Assembly: GCA_024663395.1 (NCBI GenBank)
Contig: JANFAH010000191.1
Coordinates: forward strand, 1-32,786
Direction of reading: 5' to 3'
Origin: Pisolithus tinctorius
Lineage: Eukaryota > Basidiomycota > Agaricomycetes > Boletales > Pisolithaceae
Length of the DNA stretch: 32,786 nt
In this document: positions 20,570-30,538 of the stretch, piece by piece
How positions within the stretch are numbered: position 1 is the first letter of the stretch
Layout of the letters: every line of letters begins with the position of its first letter
Program-made: the position numbers and the translations under genes
The notes under the pieces: generated by a model
Told to the model about the DNA's origin: nothing
The model's input: only the letters and a program-made list of their open reading frames with translations
The model's database searches: none

Positions 20570-22515
20570 CTAAAATGGGAGGTTAACAAGTCCCATTGAC
20601 GAGCAATTAGTTTCAAATTTTTGCCACATCAAGGATTTGGTAAGACCATCGGCTTTTTGATGATCGGTTTGAATATATTCAATACTGAATAAGCCATCTT
20701 GTACACATTCGTGAACGAAGTGCCATTGGACATCAATATGTTTTGTCTGTCCATCTGAGACAGGATTCTCAGCAATAAAGTGAGCACCCATATTGTCACA
20801 GTATAATAGGTCTTTTCCATTTTGAATTGAAGTTCATCAAATAGCATATGTAGCCATTTGATTTGATGGGCAGCATCACATAAAGCCATATACTCGGCTT
20901 CAGTAGAAGATAATGCGATTGTCTTTTGTTTGTGAGATCGCCAAGAAATGAGAGAGGTGCCAAGGAACATGGCATAACCGGTAGTAGAATGATGAGTGTC
21001 TTTATTTGAAGCCCAATCGGAATCAGCAAATCTGAAAATTCGTGATTTCAGTCCAATAATAAAGCGCAAGTTTTGGGTGGAAGCAACATAGCGAACTATG
21101 TGCAGCGCTTTGTTTTGATGATCCTCAGTAGGATTCAACATATATTGGCTCATGCAAATGACTGCAAAAGCAATATCTGGATGAGTACCAAGAGCCATGT
21201 AAAGCAATGACCCTATAATTGACTGTACTGGGAGCAAATTTGGGAGGTTGCTTGATAATCAGAAGGAGCTTTTTCTGGTTGATATCCCAAAGGTAATGGA
21301 GTGGGACATTTTGAGCAGTCTCCATGTTAAACCTTTTGATAACCTTTTTGACATAAGGAGTTTGATCGAGATAGATTTCTTTCTTCGACTATTCTGGTGA
21401 ATTTGAATTCCCAGATATTCTTTTACTTCTCCTAGGTCATGGGATTCCCATTTCTTCATGAATTCAGTTTTTTTGGCTTTAAGAGGACAAGAGTCAGAGG
21501 ATAGGAACAGTCCATGTTGACATAGACAAGGAATATGACAATGCCAGCTTTGGATTTAAAAATATAAATCCCAGCATCCACTTTGAGTGTATATAACCCA
21601 TGCAGAGTAAGGATTGATGCAGGGTTTTATTTCCATGCTAGTGCAGCTTGTTTCAAGCCATAAAGGGCTCGAGAAGCCAATAAACCTTGTGTTCTTGACC
21701 TTAATTTTGAAGCCTTCTGGTTGTTCCATGTATATTTCTTCATCTAATTTCCATATAGGAAAGCAGTTTTAACATCCAGTGCTTCCATTTCCCAATTTTT
21801 CTGGGCAGTGAATGTGAGTAGAATTCGCACAGTTTCAAAGCAAGCAACTGGAGAGAAGGTATCTTCAAAATCGGTTCTGAATTCTTGTGTAAAGCCTTTT
21901 GCCACAAGATGTGCTTTGTAATGACCATCGCTTTTGATAGTGAATACCCATTGACACTTTACAGGTTTTTTGATTCAGTTTTGGGTCCACCAAAGTCCAT
22001 ACTTGTCTTTCTTCAATAGACTTTAATTCATCCTTCATGGTGTAAAACCATTTCTTTTGAAGGTTGGGAGAAAGTTTAAGAACATCTTTAAACTGTTCAG
22101 GTGATTCCTTGACTCTAGCAGCTAGTGCGAGTTCAAAAGGATTCATTTGTTGTTCGATATCAGGCATAGCCTGAGGAGATTTGGGAAGTGGAGTTAACAG
22201 AGAAGGTGGAGTCGTGGGATTACAAGTCCAAGCAGGAGGTACTTGTGGAGGTACCAGATGAGGTGGAAGATGAGGAGATGGAGGTCTTGACTCTTCATTT
22301 TGTCTTCAGCCTGTTCATCTACATTTCTCCAATGTTGTTGTAGACATTGTTGTCTTTCCTGAATATCATTTTGATGTTCTAATTCTTGTAGATGGTCTCG
22401 ACCTTGTCGAATATCCCATTCTACTTGGGTAGGATGTCTTCTTTCTCATGAAGATTACCAGGTTGATTTGGTACTCTGGTTTCTCTTTGAGGATGAGGTT
22501 CTCGAAGTGGAGGTG
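20570..22515 (-). pseudogene. Copia pol, reverse transcriptase and RNase H portion
   Basis: Read leftwards: FKDVLKLSPNLQKKWFYTMKDELKSIE and QVWTLVDP (start of copia RT, near 22100-21990), IFKSKAGIVIFLVYV (near 21540), WESHDLGEVKEYLGIQIHQN (21450-21400), VQSIIGSLLYMALGTHPDIAFAV (21230), FADSDWASNKDTHHSTTGY, SLISWRSHKQKTIALSSTEAEYMAL (RNase H, 20930) and finally QTDHQKADGLTKSL, ending MGLVNLPF at 20570. The expected YVDD catalytic box reads YVNMD (21510-21527), so the polymerase is dead. Several frame changes occur. This half lost contact with the integrase half through the gypsy insertion at 22520. Confidence 0.85.
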
Positions 22516-22520
22516 CCCAT
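22516..22520. repeat. Target-site duplication of the gypsy element, left copy (CCCAT)
   Basis: CCCAT directly before the left LTR is identical to the five bases after the right LTR (30534-30538). Confidence 0.95.
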
Positions 22521-23226
22521 TGTCAAGTCGGGCCTACTCCGACCAACTCCGACGCTTAACAAGGTCTAGAGGAGGGTCCGGAAGCAAGTCCGACACAGAA
22601 GAACAGAACTCCGACTAGTGGAGTGTCGGCAGGAACGAAGACCACCAAGACAGAGGTGGAGCGGAGTGAGGGCGTCGGGTTTAGCTCGTGCGCTACCCCC
22701 TTGCACGATCTCAGCCTCATATTTCAGAGGGAGAGTACAGAGAGAGTCGGAGATAACTCTGACAGGCAGAAGACGGAATCAGAGGGAGTAGGAACTAAGT
22801 TGATATTCGTACTGAGGAACAGCGGATTACAGTACATGTTTATTATACTGCTATGGAGGTACAGTAATCGGAATCGGAACTGACATACGGAGACTCATAA
22901 GTTTTCAAGTAAAATTTCCTGGACGACGAATGAAGGGTAGACGGAGGACATACGAACGGGTAACACAGAACATCCAGAAAAGGAAGCAGTCCAGGCACTG
23001 GGCCATGCAGTGAGCACTGCGGAGTACCTGACTGCGAAGGTAGTCACATGACCCCTCAGAGAACGGACCGCTCGGTCGGTAGGAGAGCAACACAAGTCGA
23101 CAACAGTCGGAGCGGAGATGGTTCGCAACCAACAGAAGTTGGGCAGAGTTGGTGCGGAGTGAGCAGATGACCGGGGAAGAGGTTGCGGAGTGAGCAAAGA
23201 CCTATGACGAATGCACGGTTATGACA
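22521..23226 (-). repeat. Gypsy 3' LTR (left)
   Basis: In element orientation it starts TGTCATAACC at 23226 and ends ...CTTGACA at 22521. It aligns over its whole length with the LTR at 29819-30533, with over thirty substitutions counted by eye (nearly all transitions, mostly at CpG) and several small indels. The TATA region here reads GTATAATAAAC instead of GTATAAAAAC. Confidence 0.95.
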
Positions 23227-23240
23227 GTGCCCCCCCTTAG
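23227..23240 (-). promoter_or_regulatory. Gypsy polypurine tract
   Basis: On the minus strand CTAAGGGGGGGCAC lies immediately before the 3' LTR start TGTCATAACC. Position and purine run fit the plus-strand primer. Confidence 0.85.
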
Positions 23241-23413
23241 GGCCTGAACCCCTGAAGGCCGCATGTACGGACGAGATCAACACGAGTTGATCATTTGAAA
23301 TTACTTTGATGCCTCGGATGATGGCTTTAGCCGCAGCAGAGCTCCGTCGGAGTTCGAAGTACCGCTTAAAAACACGTGTTAGGGTACGAACCTTCGTCCT
23401 TTCCCCCATCATC

Positions 23414-24532
23414 ATGCCTTCCCAGCGCCAGAGCAACACCCCCAGCCAACCCCGGCCACGTCACGACTACTCCCAAGTCACGGATGAAGAGCTGGTGTCC
23501 TCACCGATGACTCCACCAACACCGAGCGGAGAAGTCGTGGAGAAGGCACGCCGACGAGAGGAGCTGAGCGGAGAGAGAGAGAGTGCGAGCAGAGGCAAGG
23601 CCAAGCACGAGGAGGCCAAGAGGCGGAAGGCGGAGGAGGAGCGGTTGGAGGGGAGAGGAAGAAGGAGTGGAAGAGGAGGCTCAGAGGAGAAGGCGGCAGA
23701 GGAAGAGGAGGCAGAAGAGGCAGCAGAGGAAGAGGCAGAGAGCCTCTCAGGAGAGGGCCCAGGCCAGGAGGGATGAGGCCATGCAGAGGTGAGTAGCAGA
23801 TTACTGCAAGTCAGGCGGAGCTGACTTATTTTTATTTTTGACCTTACTCTATTCAGGTTGACGGCACGGTGTACGACGTCAACACCGCCCAGAAGGTCCC
23901 TGGGGCCTCTGTGGTGGTCACCGCGACCAGGCGGCCCCCTGCACTCGCTGTAGCGAGTCTGATGGCGGGCAGTGAGCCAGGACAAGGCAAGACCAGGGCC
24001 TGGTGCCCTGCCATAACAAAAGAAGACGTGCAGCTGGACGTGGGAAGAGGCGGTGGCGGGCCTTCACGGAAGAGAGCAGGGACGGGGAGCTCCCGAGGAG
24101 AGAAGAAGAGGACGCAAGGGAAGGGAAAGGAGAAAGCGACAGAGAGAGGAAGCGGATGACGAGCAGGAGGTAGGGGAGAGGACGAACCAGCGACCCCACT
24201 CGAGGGTCCCTCTGGTGCAGTCCACACACGGTGGGGGAGTGGGAGGGAGCGGCAGCTGCAGGCCATGGAGGACAGGCCGAAGCGCACGAGACGCTGTGCT
24301 GGCCTTCGAGAGGATGGCAGAGGCAGTGGAGCGGATGGCGGTGGCTGCAGAGTGGACAGCCGATGAGTGGGCGCTGTACACCTGGGCAGAGTGGGCGGAG
24401 ATGAGGAGGAGGGAGGATGTGCGAGAGGCCAGATGGCTGAGCTCGAGTGCACAGGCGGAGGATGGAAGAGGCCTCAGTCGGAGGCGGGGAGGACAAGAAC
24501 GAGGAAGCGGACGAAGGTGCGGAGGGGGATAA
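23414..24532 (+). pseudogene. Antisense accessory gene of the gypsy element (Glu/Arg-rich helix, Cys-rich patch, helical C-terminus)
   Basis: Transcribed opposite to gag-pol, between the chromodomain and the 3' LTR. From ATG 23414 it encodes MPSQRQSNTPSQPRPRHDYS, then EELVSSPMTPPTPSGEVVEKAR and a long Glu/Arg/Lys-rich coiled-coil-like run. A canonical intron follows (donor GTGAGT near 23790, CTGAC branch-like site, acceptor TTCAG at about 23857). In exon 2 one frame gives a Cys-rich patch (GLCGGHRDQAAPCTRCSES, near 23905-23965) and then LVPCHNKRRRAA. The C-terminus has ERMAEAVERMAVAAEWTADE and EWAEMRRREDVREAR. I recall this N-helix, Cys patch and C-helix layout from many Agaricomycete hypothetical proteins. 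Frames change several times and stops occur, so this copy is dead. The Cys patch suggests zinc or nucleic-acid binding (inference). A further open stretch continues to 24609. Confidence 0.55.
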
Positions 24533-24625
24533 GAGGAAGAGGAGAAGTCGAGGAGAGAAGGAAGGCGGAGAAGAACAGGAGGGTGGGAGGACAAGCGATG
24601 GAAGAGTAGAGTAGTGTTTGTTTTC

Positions 24626-24643
24626 TTTTTTTTTTTTTTTTTT
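24626..24643. repeat. 18-base T run (poly-A on the element's sense strand)
   Basis: Homopolymer T between the 3' ends of the antisense gene and of gypsy pol. It may reflect a terminator or polyadenylation-associated region for either transcript, or simple slippage. Confidence 0.6.
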
Positions 24644-24789
24644 GTCTTTAGTTTGTATATTTTGTTACTACGAGATAGACTTGTGACTTTTTTGTGACTC
24701 TGAGAAGTGAAACGGATAAGCGGAGAAAATTCTAAAGTACTTAAGGTAGTTCGGTAAGAGGCGGAGTTGGCCCGGAGGAAGTTTATGTA

Positions 24790-27700
24790 GGCGAGTATTA
24801 TGGGGAGTTGGTACGGGCCAGGTTTGTGTGGATAGCGTTCATGGAAAGCGGATACTATGTCGGAAGCGTGATCTAGCTCAGTTGCAAGCAACCAAGAGGT
24901 TTCTTCGTCGGTGTTCTCGTAACCAGCCCAGCGGACTAGATACAAGAGTTGACAGTGGGGGACGGCGGTCCACCTTAGAGTCGAGTATCTCTGATACTTC
25001 GTACTCAAGGTCACCATCGACATCCACTGGCGGAGGCGGAGGTTGTTGTCGGTTTGGGAAAGGGTTAGCCGCTGCGGCTTCCAGTTGTGAGACATGGAAG
25101 ACCGGATGTACCGAGCGCATAGAGTCAGGGAGCTTAAGGGTGACAGAATGTGTACCTGGCCTGGCCAGATGGTGAACGGACCTAAGTACTTTTCGGAGAG
25201 TTTTTCCGAAGGACGAGTGGAGCGGAAGTACTTGGCTTTGATGTAGGCCTGTTCTCCGACCTTGAACTCAGGCGGAGGTATGCGTTTAGCATCTGCTGGA
25301 CCCTGGTAGCGCTGTTGAGCAGCGGACATTTCGGAGCGGAGGAAGTCATGAAGGGCGGAGAGCTCGACAACATAGTCATGAGCCCTTGGAGAAGTGAAGT
25401 CTTGGTCAGGGACCACAGACAGGTTTGGATGGTATCCCTTGTTAGCGAAGAAGGGAGAAACTCCAGTAGTGCACTTGGTGCTTGTTGAAAGCGAACTCCG
25501 CTAGAGGTAACAGCTCAGCCCAGTTGTCTTGTTGGTAGTTACAGTAGACACGAAGGTACTGTTCGAGGGTCTGGTTGTTGCTCGCTGGTCTGGCCATCGC
25601 CTTCTGGGTGGTAACCCGAAGTGAAGTGAAGACGCATATCAAGGGCCTTTCCTAGAGAGCGGAAGAAGTGTGAGAGAACTCAGGACCTCTGTCGGAGGTG
25701 ACATTAGCTGGTACTCCGTGCTTGGAGAAGACATGGGTAGGAAGAGCTTAGCGAGTTCGGCGGAGGTGACGGAGTCGTGGGTGGGGATGAACACGCTTGC
25801 TTTGAGAGGCGGTCCACTACCACGAGTATGGCGGAGTAGCCATCGGAGTTGGGGAGGTGTTCGATGAAGTCCATGGAGATGGAGTTCCAAGGTCTCTCTG
25901 GGACGGGGAGTTGCTTCAGTAGACCATAAGGGCGGTGTGCGGAGTTTTGCTCCGTCCACAGGCGGTGCAAGACCTGACGTATTCTTTCACGTCGGAGCGG
26001 AGGTTGGGCCACACGTAGTCCCTGCGGACGAGTTCTAGGGTGCGGTTTTGCCCGAAATGGCCTGCTAGAGGATGTCATGCTTGAACCGAAGCACTCGAAG
26101 GCGGAGGTCATCAATGTCAGGGACAAAGATACGACCGTCAAGGCGAGTAGACCGTGGAGTCCAGGGACCACCGAGGCTTAGTCGGAGTTGGAGATGGCTG
26201 GGGAGACAGGGTCGGATGGTAGGGCGGAGATGATGTCGGAGTGCAAGCACTCAACATCGAAGACCATGGCGGCACGGAGCACAGGTGCCATGAGGGTAGT
26301 GGTACGGAGGGACGACGCAAGTTGCTCCTGTGTAAACATAGGGCGGAGATTGTGAGGATTTACCTGCACGTAGTCCCTATCCCCCCCTTTTGGGTAGACG
26401 TCCCAACGTCGGTAAGTGTGTCGGGTTTGGCTCCTAAGCGGCCAGGTCGGAAGCGGATGGAAAGATTAAACTGGAAAGGTACTCCGACCAGCGGGCCTGT
26501 CGACGGGTGAGAACCTTAGAGGTGGAAAAATACTCAAGGTTTTTGTGGTCCGTCACCACGTCGACAGGTAAGGCGGAGCCTTCTAAGTAATGCCGCCAAT
26601 GGCGGAAGGCCTCGAAGATAGCCAACAGCTCCTTGTCATGGGTATCATAGTTGAGTTCTGGCGCGGTCATGGTGCGGGAGTAGAAAGCGACTGGGCGGAG
26701 TTCACCATCGGAGCAGGTGATCGACAAAATGCCAGCAATGGCATAGTCGGAGGTGTGGTTTCAACTGTAAGCGGAGCGTCAGGGACCCAATGAGTGAGAA
26801 GGAGCGGAGCTGAAGGCATCCTTCAGGGGAGGAAAGCGGAGCGGCACTCCTCGGAAAAGTTCCAAGGAGCACCCTTTCGTGAGGCGAGTGAGCGGAACGA
26901 CGATGTCGGAGTAGTTATTAATGAATGTCTATAGAAATTTGCAAACCAAGGAAAGACTGGATGTCTCGCACCTTCCGCGGCTCAGGCCAGTCACGGACTG
27001 CCTGAACCTTCTCAGCGGACATGGTGAGACCGGAGGGAGAAAGAACATAACCGAGGTACTCGACGGAGTCGGAGTGAAACTCACACTTCTCTGGCTTGGC
27101 ATAGAGGCCATGCTTTCGAAGGCGGCGGAGTACCTCTTTTATGTGTTCGCGTGCGACTCCATGTCCTGCGAATAATTAAGATGTCATCGAGGTATACCAC
27201 GACGCAGACATCGAGCATGTCTGCAAAGATGCTATTAACAAACGCTGGAAGGCCGCAGGCGCATTAGTCAGACCGAATGGCATTACCCGCCACTCGTAAG
27301 AACCATAAAGTGCGGAAAGCTGTTTTCCATTCATCTCCGTCTGCGATGCAGACAGATGATAGGCATGGCGGAGGTCGATCTTGGTATAGACTTTAGCGCG
27401 GCTTGGGAGTCGAGTAGGTCGGAGATGAGCGGCAGCGGATAGCGTCTTTTTTCGTGATTTTGTTGAGTCCTCGATAGTCTACGCAGAGGCGGAGTGAACC
27501 GTCCTTCTTCTTTACAAAGAGGACAGGGGCACCGTGAGCGGAGGTGGACTGTTTGATGAAACCGTAGCCAAGATGCTCGTCAATGAAGGTGCGGAGAGCT
27601 TCAAGCTCTGGCGGAGAAAGAGAGTAGATTGTACCATGGGCGGAGAAGCTCCTTCCTGAGGTCGATCTTGAGATCAAACGAGCAGTGTGGCGGAAGTTCA

Positions 27701-28330
27701 GTGGCCTTGTCTTTACTAAAGATGTCAGCAAACTCGTGATACTCAGAAGGAACCAAGGAGAGGTCAGGAGGGGAGATGAAGTGGAGGACGCACGAAGCTT
27801 CACATCATCAGCGGAGAGCTGTAAGCGGAACTGTCTAGAGCCAGGGAGAGCACAGGCTCTGACATACGCAGCAGCATTGATGAGTGAGATGAGTGGAGCA
27901 GAGCGCAGCGAGTCTGTCGGAGGTGCAGTCAGAGCTGCAAACGGAGCGGAGGGTGTCGGATCCGGAGTGGAGGTCGCAGCGGAAGGTGATGAAGGCGCCT
28001 GGGGTGTCGGCATTCCCTGTAGCGATGGTTTGAACGATATACTGCCCAGTACCCAGTCAATCGATGGATTGAAGCGGGTGAGCCAGTTGTGTCCTAACAC
28101 CAGCAAACATGAAGAATCCAATGGAGTAACATAAAATGAAACAGAGTTGACATTGCCAGAAGGGAAGCGGAGGGAAAGATCTACTTCTTGGGAAATGACA
28201 GCATTTGTACTACCATCAAACAAGCGGAGCGGAATTGGCAGAGAGACGGAGGAAACAGGAATGGCATATTTTTTGATTATAGACAGGTCTACGAAACAGT
28301 GAGAAGAGCCAGAATCAATCAATGCAGAAA
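24790..28330 (-). pseudogene. Gypsy pol: protease, reverse transcriptase, RNase H, integrase, chromodomain
   Basis: Protease motif [12 protein letters not shown] near 28310, then [16 protein letters not shown] shows [34 protein letters not shown] (27490), MPFGLTNAPAAFQRF (27270) and VVVYLDDIL (27190), so the catalytic YLDD is intact. RNase H has [17 protein letters not shown] and [22 protein letters not shown] (26640). Integrase has [10 protein letters not shown] and [12 protein letters not shown] (25860-25790) and [31 protein letters not shown] (25570). The chromodomain reads LLYLVRWAGYENTDEETSW (near 24920) and ends with RYPHKPGP. Frameshifts occur just after YVLDD-type motif at about 27178, near 27395 and in integrase, with a TAA near 26920. 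Chromodomains direct such elements to heterochromatin. The exact stop is unclear because the frame runs on into non-coding sequence to 24064. Confidence 0.9.
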
Positions 28331-28479
28331 CAGTATCAACAGAATAGTCTGGAAGAGTTACAGATGGAAGTACAGAGTTGGGACTAGAAAGAGCGGACGC
28401 GTTGAGTCGGATGTCCGGTGGTGCACAGTTGGGTTCAACGCTTCCTCCAGGCTATGCGAACTCCCTGGAGGAGCGGACT

Positions 28480-29757
28480 AATTTTTTGACTCTGCCTTCT
28501 CCTCAGTCGGAGTAGGCGGAGTTCCAGCCATAGCTGCACGGGCTTTGGCTGCGCGAGAGGTGGACTTGGGACAGTCCTTGGCGGAGTGGCCAGCCTTGCC
28601 ACAGAAGAGGCAGAGGTTGTTCTTCATCCTACACTGGCGCTCAGCGGAGGTGAGTTTGCCATCTTTACCCAGAAGGTGGGCAATATCGGACTTAGATGCA
28701 TCGGACTTGGGCAGATCTTTCTGTTTGCCCTTGCCTTGGCATCGGACTTTGGAGCGGAGGACAAGGAGGACGACAATTTAGTTTTATTGTCGGAGTTGGA
28801 AGACTGCAAACTTGTCGGAGGCGGACTTGGTGGTGTGCGAGATCTCTGCTTTGCGCTCCCAGTAACGCGCATCGATGGTCTGAGTGAGTTTGTGGAGTGT
28901 GCGAGGGTAGAAGGTTTTCCGATGCGAGCGATCTCGTCCTTGATGCGGTCTGGAAGTCTGCTATAGAAGCAGTGGCGGAGTGCACCGACACCGTAGTCCT
29001 TGACCTGTGAAGCCCAGTGATTGAACTCCACGACATTTGGTAATTCGAGAACCATCTTTCATGGTTAGGTTCTCGAGTGTTGGACGGCATCCGCTATGGC
29101 ATCATGCGGACCGAAGTTAGTTGTGAGCTCTTGTAAGAACTCATGATAGTCATCCATCCAGAGCGGGCGGTCATAGTTGTTGGGGTTTAGTAGATCTGGC
29201 TCGAACCAAGCCAGAGCCATACCCTTGAGATAGATTGAGTGAAGGTAACCTTTGCTCTGTCGGAGCGGAATGCATGAGGGCGGTCTTGGAAGTTCAGCTC
29301 GCATTGAACGAGGAACTCGCAGAGCTTTTTGGGGTCGGAGCCATCGAAGGTGTCAGGCTCACGGACTTTGGTTTTCAGAGCGGAGTCCCCAGTGCACAGC
29401 TAGACCACGCAAGTGCATGGACAGCTCTAGCAAGAGCTACGAGGGGATCCTCTGGCGGCTCAGCCGGGTCTTTGGGGACATCCCCATCACCACTGCCCCC
29501 GCCGTCGGGATCACCATCAGGATAGTCAGGGTTGGGGTCGGGTCCATCATCTCGGTTACGCGGAGACGGAGTATGGAAAGTTGTTGGGTGGAGGTCGGAG
29601 CGACCAGCTTGCGAAGCGCTTTCGCCCTCAGCGCAAGAGCAGCGTCGAGCGGAGAATGATGGAACTGTTCGACAACGGAAGGGAGTCGACATGGATTAGC
29701 TAGCGCAACAGCGAGGTTCTCAGCGACCTCTCTCTGGGATTGAGCTCGAGTTCTCAT
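28480..29757 (-). pseudogene. Gypsy gag with CCHC zinc knuckle
   Basis: Starts MRTRAQSQREVAENLAVALA at 29757. An acidic Gly/Asp/Pro linker (PDGDPDGGGSGDGDVP, near 29500) precedes the capsid-like part: YLKGMALAWFEPDLL and FLQELTTNFGPHDAIADA (29230-29110), then NHWASQVKDYGVGALRHCFYSRLPDRIKDEIARIGKP (29020-28920). The nucleocapsid knuckle CLFCGKAGHSAKDC (C-x2-C-x4-H-x4-C) lies at about 28571-28612. Gag packages the transcript into cytoplasmic particles. Frame changes between 29375 and 29300 and near 29060 disrupt it, so it cannot be one polyprotein now. Confidence 0.85.
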
Positions 29758-29805
29758 AACGGTGTAAGTTTTTTGAAAGACAGAAAAGGAGATCGTACAA
29801 GTGCG

Positions 29806-29816
29806 AGTACGAATAT
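29806..29816 (-). promoter_or_regulatory. Predicted self-priming primer-binding site of the gypsy element
   Basis: Two bases inside the 5' LTR, the sense strand reads ATATTCGTACT. This is the exact reverse complement of AGTACGAATAT at 30115-30105, the predicted first 11 bases of the element's own RNA. The same 11-nt self-complementarity is the priming mechanism of Tf1/sushi elements. I saw no match to an initiator-tRNA 3' end here. Confidence 0.75.
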
Positions 29817-29818
29817 AC

Positions 29819-30533
29819 TGTCAAGTCCGGGCCTACTCCGACCAACTCCGACACTTAACAAGGTCTAGAGGAGGGTCCGGAAGCAAGTCCGACACAGAAG
29901 AACAGAACTCCGACTAGCGGAGTGTTGGCAGGAACGAAGACCGCTGAGACAGAGGCGGAGTGGAGTGAGGGCATTGGGTTTAGCTCGTGCACTGCCCCCT
30001 TGCACAATCTCAGCCCTCGTATGTCAGAGGGAGAGTACAGATGGAGAGTCAGAAATAACTCCGACAGGCAGAAGACGGAATCAGAGGGAGTAGGAACTAA
30101 GTTGATATTCGTACTGAGGAACAGCGGATTACAGTACATGTTTTTATACTGCTATGGAGGTACAGTAATCAGAATCGGAACTGACATACGGAGACTCATA
30201 AGTTTTCAAGTAAAATTTCCTGGACGACGAATGAAGGGTAGATGGAGGACATACAAACGGGTAACACAGAACATCCAGAAAAGGAAGCAGTCCAGGTGCT
30301 GGGCCATGCGGTGAGCGCACTGCGGAGTACCTGACTGCGAAGGTAGCCACATGACCCCTCAGAGAACAGACCGCTCAGTCCGGTAGGAGAGCAACACAAG
30401 TCCGACAAACAGTCGGAGCGGAGATGGTTCGCAACCAACAGAAGTTGGGCGGAGTTGGTGCAGAGTGAGTGGATGACCGGCAGAAGAGGTTGCGGAGTGA
30501 GCAAAGACCTATGACGAACGCACGGTTATGACA
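29819..30533 (-). repeat. Gypsy 5' LTR (right)
   Basis: In element orientation it starts TGTCATAACC at 30533 and ends CTTGACA at 29819. It holds the promoter: TATAAAAA at 30148-30141 and the predicted transcript start at 30115, giving U3 of about 418 bp and R plus U5 of about 297 bp. Confidence 0.95.
30105..30148 (-). promoter_or_regulatory. Gypsy core promoter: TATA box and predicted transcript 5' end
   Basis: TATAAAAA (30148-30141, minus strand) lies 33 nt before AGTACGAATAT (30115-30105). That spacing is typical of a TATA-directed start, and the start coincides with the only segment complementary to the predicted primer-binding site. Confidence 0.7.
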
Positions 30534-30538
30534 CCCAT
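30534..30538. repeat. Target-site duplication of the gypsy element, right copy (CCCAT)
   Basis: Identical to 22516-22520. Confidence 0.95.

Larger units (their letters stand above)
22521..30533 (-). mobile_element. Complete Ty3/gypsy chromovirus, about 8.0 kb, inserted in copia pol
   Basis: Both LTRs (706 and 715 bp) begin TG and end CA on the plus strand and are flanked by the 5-bp duplication CCCAT. The internal part on the minus strand carries gag with a CCHC knuckle, then protease, reverse transcriptase, RNase H, integrase and a chromodomain, in the order of Ty3/gypsy chromoviruses. An extra gene lies antisense between the chromodomain and the 3' LTR. All coding regions contain frameshifts or stops, so it is no longer autonomous. 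Confidence 0.95.

Noticed and set aside
24064..25416. A 450-codon minus-strand open frame as one large protein
   Set aside because: Its first 200 codons are the gypsy integrase tail and chromodomain; the rest reads through non-coding DNA and the complement of the antisense gene, giving Ser/Pro/Leu-rich noise.
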